Assembly: GCF_901709675.1 (NCBI RefSeq)
Contig: NC_051093.1
Location: forward strand, 5,353,053-5,417,052
Direction: 5' to 3'
From: Syngnathus acus
Lineage: Eukaryota > Chordata > Actinopteri > Syngnathiformes > Syngnathidae
Length of the DNA: 64,000 nucleotides
This document shows, piece after piece, positions 13,001 through 25,000 of this stretch. The notes below the pieces were generated by a model, which was given only the letters and a program-made list of their open reading frames with translations, did no database searches and was not told the origin of the DNA. Each line of letters begins with the position of its first letter. The stretch's first letter is position 1. A program made the translations under genes and the position numbers.

Positions 13001-16000
13001 CGGTCACAATGGAAGCCAGCGCTAGTTGAGTCGTACTGTCCCCTCCCCGTGGGCGAGCGCGGTGACACTTACAAGGTCACGCGGGTTTAATTTCGGGAAT
13101 AAACGAGAGAAAAGAGACCCACCTTCTCTCCCGGCAACCCGATGGGACCCTGGGAGCCGGGCGATCCCTGCGTCGGAGGAAAGCATCACTCAGGTTAAAT
13201 GTCACAGGATGCGGAGATGAGCTAACATATGTGTGTGTGTGTGTGTCTGGAATAGTACTAAATAATATAATAATAATAAAAATAATTATAAATAATAATG
13301 TAGTTTAATATTACCAGAAATCAGGTCTGGATTTTGTTAGTGTGCGGTACCTGTGGTCCAGGATTTCCTTGTTGTCCTGAAGGTCCAATTTCTCCATGTG
13401 GACCCTGTAAACAAGCGTCACATTTTTAAGTCATATTCAGCAATGATTGACCGCCAATCATGAATCTTACTGACGGACCTGGTTTCCCTTTGACCCCTCC
13501 GCTCCATCTGCTCCTTGGACACCCTAAAAACAGAAATAATTGATTTAAAAAAAAAAAAAAGTGTATTGTTTTCCAATATTGACTTACCGGTTGGCCGACC
13601 GGTCCCGGTGGCCCTCTGGAGCCAACAAGACCTCGTGGACCCTGGAGGCAAAACATGCGTGGATTAAAAATACGAAAAAGGATGTGAAAAGAGATAACAT
13701 CTCATTTGTGCCATCTTGCATTTGCACATGTATATTTGCGTGCTTCTCGTTTATTTATTTATTTTTTATTACCAGCCCCCTTCAACCCCGTTGCAAACGC
13801 TTTGTAGGCTGTCCAAGCCACCTGTTCCAAAGCCACATCTGTGATCTCCCGAGACATGATTGATATGGAAATATAATCATTGCGCTTGTGATTTTTATCT
13901 CTTCACTCTGCCTCTATCTTGTTCCCAGCAAACCCAATTTCTGCCTAGCATTTGTCTCTGGCTGTGTCCTCCCCCCCCCCCTTCCCCGCCTCCTTTCCAT
14001 TCTCGCCGGTGAAAGCAACCCGTGTAGTTTAGCACAGCTCTGCGAGAATTTCTTCTTGCAATTTATTTCCTCGCCACGCATTTGGAGGGAGGGCTGCCCG
14101 CTGAGCCCGAAGCTCCTACTGGGAGGAAGATGGAGTGCAAGTCAATCAGCACCGTGCGTTTGCTGCACAAGCCAAATGACACGCTCACTACCGGCACGCT
14201 TAACATCTCGGGCTGCCTCGGGTTTCACCGAGAGGCACTTTGGAGCTATGATTATCTGCAATGATGACATTTTGTCAATTTACCTTTTTTTTTTTAACCA
14301 AAGGTGCCTGCTCTTTTCAGTGCAACGTTTCTTGCTAGCATGCAAAATCCAGATTTTTGATACTTGTGTTTTACTCACAGGTTCACCCGGTTGTCCACTT
14401 GGGCCAATAGGTCCATCTGGTCCCTAGAAAATACAAAAAACGTTTCACATTGGATCGGAACCTAAATGACAAATACTGCAGCTAGCTTGTTGCAATGACT
14501 CTGCCCCTTCTCATATACTACATTTGTGAGACTTCTCTCATGCATGTCTGGATCAATTGATATTATCCCAGCAAAAATATTTGTTTGTATCTCGTACATT
14601 CCTTGTGCTTGATTTAAGAGTAGCTTCAATTCTGAGCAGCCTGCTTTGGTGTGTGCTGCCGTAGCATTTATGCAGCGTGTCGTATTGATCTGTTCATCAC
14701 TCTCTTAAATCTTTTTTAACCTTGTGAGGTGGAAAAATAGAACAAACAAAAGCTCCATGTTGATTTTGGGAGAAATAGTCTTCTCTCACCTTTTCTCCCG
14801 GCTCTCCGGCAGGCCCTTGAGGACCAGGTTTTCCTCTGTCCCCCTATGAAGATGCAAAACCATCATCACGAAATTAAAACAGGTTCTCTCCGTAGGACAC
14901 TCTGAACAGATGCTACTCTGTCACTAATTTCAAAACAATCATGGAGAATATGCAGATAAGCCCAAATACATTTTACCGCACGACGGAGTGTGTCACGCCA
15001 AAGGAATTAAAAACTCACTTTGTGTCCCTGGTTTCCCGGCAGTCCTGGAAGGCCGTCAAAACCTCGATCCCCCTGTGAGGTCATAGAGGAAGGTTTTCGA
15101 TTTTACTCCAGAATTGCATTATTTAGATGAATATCAGTTTCTGTTCTGCTCGACAGAGTGTAGAAAATTCACCTCTGCAATGCAGCACTCTAATGTCTTA
15201 CCTTCACACCAGTTTCACCTGGAGCTCCACGTCCTCCATCTATTCCAGCATGTCCCTAAACAATAAAAAAAAATGAAATAAACCAATATCTTATGATGTC
15301 ATGGAGAGTTCCATTCCATCGCTTACCCTTTTTCCTGGTTTTCCATTACCTCCTTGAAGTCCTGGCAATCCTTGAGGACCCTGTATGGCCACGAAAAATA
15401 GGGAAAAAATAAAGGTGTGAAAGCGCATCAGCAAGCTAGACGAAAAGAAATCAATACAGCGACAACAAAAGCGAGTGGCCGATGGACGCTTGCGGCGAGG
15501 TAAACATGTCGTCTCATTACCGGCGGTCCGGGGTCACCGAAGTTTCCTTTGTGGCCGGTTGGGCCCGGAGAACCCTGCCAAATAGATAAGGAGCAAGTTA
15601 TTGACACGTGAGGTCGTATAAGATTGAGCATTGATCCTTTAAAAGGCTCGTACAGGACTCGGTCATCTTACCAGATGGCCCTGTCGCCCTGTAAGACCCA
15701 TCGGACCCGGGGGCCCCTTCATAGACAGCTGGAAGGAAAGTGCAATTGCGTGACAAATGTTTTGAGATCTTGATCAATTGCTCCAATGGCAGGATGATCA
15801 ATACACGTAGTTAGGTGATTACCTGGGCCTGTTGAATAATAGCTCGCGCTTGGGCCTCCTGAGGAGACACCGCCGGTCCTTTTTGGGAATCGCTTCGGTA
15901 CTGGAACTGAGGGCAAGAGAAAAGTCAGGAGGAGTCAAACAGCACCCCCTTGTGGTTAATATTGCTGATGGAGAATTTGTCATATGTGTGGTATTGTGCC

Positions 16001-19000
16001 AAGTCTTACAGGGAGCATCAGCAAGGTTCCTGGTGGACCTGGAATTCCATCAACCCCAGGAAGACCGGTACGTCCTGGGGGACCCTTAAAATACAAAATA
16101 AATATGATAAATATAAAAGCATATGCAGAAATTATAAAATTAATTTATTACGACATCTGTCTTCTCGTTTGAATGTCTGATCGTATTAGCACTATCTTGT
16201 CGTGCACTGTCAGCATTTTATTTGAACAAGCGCGCAAACCAAGCAAGAAAAAGGAGGTCAAACGTGGCGCCATTCTTCAGTCCAGCCAGTTGAACTCTGT
16301 GAACTGGGTCATTGTAGGGTTTTTTTGTAGTTAAAAAATAGTTTATTATACGCCCCACTCACCATTTCACCCGGGTCTCCCCCGGGTCCCGGGGGCCCAA
16401 TTGGTCCAACTGTACCAGGGAGTCCCTGTGAAGGATAATCAGATATTGTCACTTTGAATTACATAGTCCCCAATAAATCCCCAGGTGTGTTGTCTATCTA
16501 AGGCGACTTTTTTTTTTGTTTTTTTGTGGGGACCCACTCACCTATTCACTATTTTTCTGCACAGGTCAAACCCATCTTCATGTTACAAATACTGCTCAAT
16601 ATTACCAAGAAACTAATTCAAATAAAAACTGGGAATTGCTGCCATCAAGTGGCATGTTTAGGCAATGATTAATATAAAACAATATTCTAGATAGGGATTC
16701 CGTCTATTTAAAGCACTAATTAGATTTTATTAACGGTCCTACAACTCACCTCCATTCCTGGCAGGCCGGCCGGTCCTTCCACTAGTGCACCCTATAAAGC
16801 AAGTCATTTTCACGTTTTTTTAGCTGAAGCCACTTTACTATTCATGCCACGCTTCCGGCAGCTCACCGGCTCAAACACTCCAGGCTCGCCCTTCTGTCCT
16901 TTTTCCATCGGTACTCTTGCCTGAGGAAGGGATACAAAATTGCTTGACCGTTGGGGAAAAACTGACCACTGGTTTCAAATAGCTGAGTGAAAGTTTACTT
17001 TTCTTTCCCAAGTCTCGGCTCCTTCCCGCATTGCAAAATCGTAGCCTTCGTCGTATAGTTCGTACTCCTCATACTCGGATTTGGTGTTATTGTAGTCGTC
17101 GTGTTCGAGGACCTGTTTCAAAACAAAATTGCTGACCCCTTACAGTGAATGTCACATGCTGTATTTGTTTGTATGTGCTTTCAACCCACCTCAGATTCAG
17201 TCATATTTACACCCGCTGTTACTATGGAAACAGCGAGGGCATCAAGGTTGCCGTAAAGGTCGTTGCCATTCTCCACCTCTCTGCTCTTTCCCGTCTCTAT
17301 CTCCTGCGTGTCAATTGTGAGATGAAATGTTAGCGCTAATGTAGACAATGGGCTAGCTGGGACGGGTTGCTGTTAGAAATCCGAGGCTGTATCAGATTCT
17401 CGGCTGCAAGGCGGAAACAGCAATGCAAAATTAGGATATGGCGCAAAGAGGCAAATCATTCCTTGTGTTACTGGGACGTGACACAATTTTAAGAAAGATA
17501 CTATGCTAAGTAGAACATAATGACATATATTGTTTTGTATGTACCAGGGATGGGCAATTAAGGGGACAATCCATCGGTGCATGTTCTAAATTTTCAAGCC
17601 AATGTTATAATGAGCAAAATAATGACACAGGACAATGCCAAAGCAATCATTTTAAATTATAGTTGAATTTGGCGCCACCTTGTGGAATCTTCCAGAAAGG
17701 TGAATAGGTGAGTTTTTCAGTGTCTAAGAGTGGATAGGGTCCAAAAAACGATATCTGCGCATAGGACAGTAATTACTATGCCCATCCCTTGTAGATACCG
17801 TGCAGATCATTGTGGTCCGAGCAAATTCGGCCCAGTGTAGCATGACTGGTTAGTGGCGAGCAGCTGGAGAAATGTGACGTTAGCAGAGGCGGCCAAAACC
17901 AGGAGCTGTTAACTCAACTACCTCAATATGATTTTGAGATTCGGCTACGACGGCGCCCGCTGTGGGGGCTTCCGTCAACGGTTCTTCCATTGGCATCTCC
18001 ACAAGGGGCTGGTCCTCGTACACCTGAGTGGGACTGACCGTTTCTTCGGCGCTTTTTGTGTCCAAAAACGGTTCTTGGGAGAGATACTCGGGAAGCATCG
18101 TAGACACGCCGATGAAGCCATCCTCCAAAGAATTCTCCTCCTGGAGTTTTTTCTTCCTTCCGCCCTTCTTCTTCTTCCCCTTCCCTTTCCCTTTGCCTTT
18201 ACGTTTGCCTCGGTCCCGCTTCTTTTTGTTCTTTCTGGCCTTCCTGCCTTCTTTGCCTTGTTGTTCTTCCAGTTGGGACTTCTTTTCATGAAAAAAAGGC
18301 ATTGTGAGGAAAGGTTGGATGGGAGAAACACACAATGTAGCAAATAGCAATCCTGTGATCGAGCTATTGACAGAATTAGAAGCAATTTTGATAGATATAT
18401 AATGAAAAGCATTATTCTGAATATTTACGCATAGAATGTGAGGTTATTCGTGGCCTGTATTCCCCACACACGCTCAGAATCTCTATACAAACAGCCATAA
18501 ATCTTTAAGCGTAAGAACAACATTGGGGATGCGATTCGATCGAAACGGGGTCACTGTGTGCAAACGGGATGTCGGCCAGTGTTGACATGCTTTGGCATTC
18601 TGAGCTCATCCCAGAGCTGAAATAGTTTTGGAAAAGCCGACAATCTGCAAGATGGACAATTTCTGGAAGGCTTTCATTGCAGACACGTGCACAGATTCAG
18701 CGTGAGAAGTGTGTCACTGGTTGATTTGGCTGATTTCAAGCTGGTTCTGCTCAACATTTGTTTGCTTCATCTCAGCTGTTGTTCCCTCGACAATGAAGCG
18801 CTTGATTTAAAGGAAATGCTTTCCCGCTGGCCTTTCCGAGGAAGTCGTCAATCATAAAATCGTCAGTTTGCGCTTCGCTGTATGTTTTGTGTTTTTTATT
18901 GGCTGGAAATTGTAGTTCACACTTTTGATGTCCCTTGCTAGTCTCAATCTTGAAAAGCCACAAATAGGGAAAATATAGGTTACCCCTTGAAGGTCCAGGT

Positions 19001-22000
19001 CTTGGGTGCTGTGTTGCAAAGCGGATTCACAGTCTGGCATGTAGTCGATACAGTAAGCGGCAGCTGCCTGGGGGTCATCGACAATCAGCAGTTGTTGAAT
19101 TTCTCCCTGCAATGAATACAAAACAACACGGCAGCTGTAAATGTCGTGAACAGATCGGCATTGGCTCTCGTCAGATACTTCAAGTGTTTCTAATCAAAGT
19201 ATCCGGTTCACGGTCTCCAAAGCAGTGCCTGCAGAGTGACGAGGGTTGACCATGGCCACCCTGTAGCGCCGCCCCTGGCGATCTGCTATACAGCATTTCT
19301 GAAGCATTTTAAGAAATCACTGTTGAAGCACTAATTGGCGCATTAGTACAGTGTGCGCAAAGGTTATCCAAATAGTGTCTTTTCTTGCAGTTTTTGGCCA
19401 GAAGCCCACAGAGCGAGGGCACGTATTGCCCTCTTTGACTGTCATAGTGAGTGGGGAGAGACTGGCAACAGGGAGTAAATCCACTCTAATCCAATCGCAA
19501 TTAGAGATCAAAGGCAAAACTCTGAAAGAGAAGATTTCCTATTATTCCTGCCCGGCGGGGTTTCTCTCCCCTACTAAAATGTTGCCCCCGAAAATCAGGC
19601 ACACTTCATCGTTCCCCAAATTAAGATGCGGCAGCAACATCGGAGGAGGATGCACTCTGACTCACTGAACGACTGTGTACATGAAATTTATTCCACCTAC
19701 TGCTTATTGTGACCAGAGTTTATCAGAGGTTAAAGCCATTATTTGCGGATAACACATTCAACTTAATGAAACAATCTTTTGATGCTCCCCGGTCATTTCA
19801 AGTTAATTAGCGCAGTGTCTGCTCACCATCAGTTATTGTGCGTGCAGCGAAAATTAACAGCACACTGACATTTATTCATTGTCATAACAATTATTATTTA
19901 TTCATTCAATTTTCAATTAGCCCGCAAGTGCCATAAGCATTGCTAATCCGTAGTTGACTCACAATGGCGGATGCTAATTTTTAGTTGTGACTACAATGTC
20001 TTTGCTAATCAATGCTAAATGATGCTAACAGAGGCACTGAATATTTTCAAATATAAAGTAAAACATAAAATAAAATGCTGGAGAATTTCAATATATGGGT
20101 TTCTGACAGCTCGATAAAAGAATAGTTTGTTTGACTTTGTCCACCCCTGGGTTAGCCATTAGCTTTTATTTTTAGCGTAGTTTAGCATTAGCGTGTCGGT
20201 AATAAAGTCCATCATTCAATGTGACTTTAAATGCTACTTACATGCGCTTTTAAACAGACCTTGACCTATAAAGTCTGCCTTTGTGTTCTAAATCAACAAC
20301 TCAGCATCCAATCACAACTGCCCCTACTGCACGCGTGTGCCAAAAACATGTTAAATTTCCAGTCAAAGCAGAAGAGATCCGATTTTTTTCCCAACAAGTA
20401 AACACTTGGTCTTATCTAAACAGTGTGTGTGTTAAGAGTCACATAAACAAAGCCAACGGCAAGCTATGAATAAGCTCAAGCAGACATTTTGATGTTTGCA
20501 AATGGTTGCGTTTGCCAACAAGTGTTTGGGCTTCAATCTGGAAGTAATAGAGACATTAGTGGCTCAGCACAAGTCCCCCTTGGTCTCACGCCGTACAGCT
20601 CCCACGCTGGGAGAACTGGGCCGGAACACGGGCCTCCTCCCACAGAACTGGGGCCTGGGAACAGTGGTCCAGGGGTCAGCCCTTTTAATCTGCCTTCCCC
20701 TGGTACCAGCCTTCCTAGCGACACTAGCGCTTTAATGTACACAAACAGACATGTATACTAATGAACTTGTGAATTTTCACCTGGAGAGATTCACTCAAGC
20801 GGAGGAAATCTGACAAGCAGATTTCTACAAGACATGTGCAAAGCGTGAAACTGTAACATGGTCTGAGTAAGAATGCGCATATAATCATTTATTTTCAATT
20901 TTTGGTTGTATAGTCCACTTGCATCGGGGCCAACTTGGGCATTGTCCAGATGGAGCTGCACCTGCTGGACTAGAGTGGAGCTCATCTTGATTTTTGAATC
21001 AAGCAAATCAAACGGAAGTGATTCTTTTATGACTCTGGCGGTGGTTTGTCTTCTGCAAGGTGCTATTCTACTTAAAATTGAATTGCCATTTCTCGGTTAG
21101 CTTGCAGCATTGCTAAAAAAAAAAACTGATTTTGTTCCCTCGTACCAAGCATTAAAAACTGAATAATTTGGGAGAAGATACAGAAAAAAAGTGCAGATTC
21201 ATGAATAAATTTGTACACTTTGACATTAGATCATCCAAATAGTCTTGGGTGCAATTACTGGTTGCTAAGCAACCGAATAAGAAGTAGCCTGGCGCTTCTT
21301 CCTGCAATACAGTTGAGCTATGCGTATATATTTGTTATAAGATAACACTTTTACTGTTAAATGCTAATGCTATGACCTCCCTTTTAAACGCCTCTTTTAC
21401 CTCAAAAAACACTTTGTTCCTCCCGTGCTTGATTGACATGAGACCCACGACACCCTCTGGCCTCTTGAACTACAAATTTTCTTTCAAATCGGATCTGCGG
21501 TGGCTTTGAAGTCTGTACGAAAAATGCCTCTCCGTATCAGATGCTTTGCAATGATGAGCTCTTACCGGTGCAAATTTATCCTGGACAGAGTGAGTCAAGT
21601 CAGCCAGGGTGATGATGGAGTTCAACCCCAGCCCCTTAGTAAGCATTAGTCTAGCATTAATGCATGTGCCAGACGCATTTAATTCTTCGATTTTGACATT
21701 CTGTGAAGTGACTCAGGCATTAAATCAAGGTAATTCATTTTTCAGCTATTATGCATCAAACATTAGCCCAGTAAATGGCTTTTCGTGATCCTGCATGTAA
21801 ATTTAAAAAGTTCTCTCCGTTGCCAGGAGTTTGCTTTATTTACAGTCAACCTCGGCCTCGTTGAACCTTCGGGACGAGGGAAGGCTTTACCTCAAATACA
21901 CCTTCATCCAGTAGTCGTGATCCGAATACGACGATTCCCTCCGTGCTGACGGCGGTGGCGTCGTCTCCACGTGTTAGCTTTAGCGTCTTTACCTTGTGAC

Positions 22001-25000
22001 AGTCCAAAAAGAGGCTAACGGACTGGCCTTGTACGCTGTAAGCTATCCTGTGCCACCTGGAAGATCAAAAAAATAAGGTTGGCAGAGATCTCCAATTCAT
22101 TGGTCATCCTAGCTTAAAAATACCCACTCTCCATCGGCCAGGTTGACGTCTTGGAACGCCGGATATGTTTCCGGCTGCCTGGCGGCCCGATACAGGAAGA
22201 CGGGCGAAGGGCCCACTTCGAGCCCCAGCTGCTGCAGTCCGTGCTCATCATACACAGACAGTAGGAACGACTGCGATCCCTTTCTGGCTCGCACGGTGGC
22301 CATCAGGGAGAAATTGACCGGGAATGTGAAATCTGGGGAGCAGAGCAAATACTTCGAAGATATCCAAATTGACAAGATGATACAAAGTCAATATGAGAGA
22401 CAATCTAATACCAGGGAAGAATTGTTTCGTGGGAGCACTGAGCTGGACTTTGTGGTCTATTTTGAAGGCCTCTTTACGGTTGCCGCAGAGACCGGGGTGC
22501 AAGGACACCCCCTCCATGTTCTCCGACAGCCCCAGCACTTGGAGAACATCGATGGAATGAGCTGAGAATGGAAAGAAAAAGATCATAAGTACCGTTACAA
22601 AAAGTACCGTTACAAAAGAACGGGATTTAGCTGCGAGCCAGTCTCAAAAACTTCCTGCTTCCTAAGATTCGGAAGAGGCAATTTCGCAGAGAGATTCGGC
22701 GGCAGGTGGTCGGGCTTTGCCGAATGTTATTATGGGATAGCGGCGGTACACCATCCCGCCTATAATCCGATTGCGGCACACCTGACAGCTGCATGAGCAT
22801 CACACTTGGAACACTTGAGTGGCACAAAAAAGCAATGTAAAGCCTTTTGATTCAGTCCAGTGTTTCCCAAGCTCTATGGCGCCAAATCACATTTTTTACA
22901 GTAGAAAAATCACTGCACACCACCAGCTGGTCAACTGGGCCTTCTGCCTGGTGTACTTTATGAGAATTTAATTGTTATAGCTAGCAACAGCTACTGTATG
23001 CGAAAAAAATTATTAGTAGCTCAAAGGTACTTGACAATAAAATGTGAAGAACTAATCAGACATTTAATGTTGTCATCCAATTTACGGTGCTGCTCCTTCT
23101 GTTGTACCTGCCTTGTCCACCGGGGAGCAGTAAAATACTGTTAGTCATTCAAACACAAACAAAGAAGAATAGACTCGTTAAGATCGAATCACAGTGCACT
23201 AGGTTGAACCCTCAATTCCATTCTGGATGTTCTTTTCCAGAAAATTACTTTCTTCACACTTTTGACTGGCTGAAATGACCTTACAGTTGGGCGTTATGGC
23301 ACCAGCTGTTGCTTTGGCATGCAAATGTATTTTCATGCAGCCAGTATTAGCAAGCGAGACCATCCAAAGCAACTCGTTAGCACTTAAACATCTGAAACTC
23401 GTCTCCTCCGGGCAAAACTGCTTAGCAAATTCATCTTTTAGTCCGCATATGGCGCAAGTTTGCCATTACGGAAAAGTAGCACATTACGTTTTATGGCATT
23501 TGCACAGCAAACAATGTTTATGCCAAGTAGCTTTGAGTGCTCTCAATCTGTTGCGACAAAGCAGTAAATAGGATAAACTGTAAATCGCCAATAGGAAAAG
23601 GGGACGAGAAATGCAAGTGCAAACAATAAAAAGCAAAGTTCCACACAAATCTGCTGCATACGTTCCTCCATACTCAGTCAATTAAACTTTTCATACATAA
23701 TAAATACGAAATGTCAATGATATATGTTATCTACGGCTATATGTTGATTCTGGCACGTCGTATAATTTACAGCTAAAGCGAAGCTACGACCTCATCCGGC
23801 AAACGATCCATATTTGCCGTGCTTGGGACAAAAGCCTCATTAAAATGTAAGCGAGCTTTATCGTCCCCGGTTGACTTCTCTCAGCGCATCATGTCTGGGA
23901 TCAAGTCCTTCATGTTTATATTCAGCCACCTTGTTAGCTCTATTTGCCGCTCACCTTTGATTTCTGACTTGCAAATCAATTTCCGTTGGGAAGGAAAAGT
24001 TGAACGGTTATAATAGGGGAGAAGGTCAGTATCTCATTAAATGATCTGGTGTGTAAAGTCGAGAACAATTTTTGGAATTATTTATATTGTGGTTTCATCA
24101 TCGGTTTCAGGGTCGAGTGAGTTTTGCCCGGAGAGTAAACAAGTGAAGTAGTTCATGTCTTTTTGTATGACAACCTGTCAGTGCACACCGTGAACTACAT
24201 GAAGTACATTTTGTCTTTGACATCTCCAGTTCCTTTTTTTTTCCCCCTTCCCAAGTGTGTGTTGCCCAAAGGAAAACACTTTTATGCAACAAGACACTGT
24301 TGACCTTCTGGCATGTTTAAGATAAAAAAAGGGGAGGGGGGGGCAAAAATTCCAAGCACGGCGAAAGAAGTCATAGTATTACATCGCTTAGAATTCATGT
24401 AGGGGATAAAAAAAAAAATCATTTCACACCAAATGTGCAGAATAAATTGCGATGGGTTTGGCAGACATGGCATGGGAACCAACGAGCCTGACTTGGAATG
24501 AGAAGCGGGCAATTATGTTAATAGTTTGTTGGAACGTCTTTACCTGAAAGGCTCATTGTTGACTTTGCTGCTCTGTGCAGCATGTTTGGAAATATCACCA
24601 CATCCCTACGGACTGAAGAATGTTTTGAAATCCAATAACAAGGTCAGAGAGAACATGGGAAGAAGCTCGAGCATACACAAGTTTCGAGAATTTAGAATTT
24701 ATTCGCATAGTTTCTAAATCATCGCTTTGGTATGCTTGAGCCCAGCGTGCAAAAAAAAAAAAAAAATGCCACCCAAAGGGCTATTTCCACTTGACATGGC
24801 CAAGCTGTTCCGCATGAACCATAATGTGTTCTTTTGTGTGTCCCCCAAAAACATCTCGGAAACTTCCCGCCATGACTCACGGCCACCTACGCATCCATCT
24901 TGAAAAGTATCGCTAGGCCTTGTACAATGCTACACTGTAAACTGTGAACTAGCACATGGGAGCGACGGAGGGAATTGAACAAGAAAGCGAGCCAAGAGGA

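Noticed and set aside
17928-18347. 139-codon hydrophobic plus-strand frame opposite collagen exon 6
   Set aside because: It is the reverse complement of the lysine-rich exon (AAG becomes CTT), so its Leu/Phe-rich look is an artefact.
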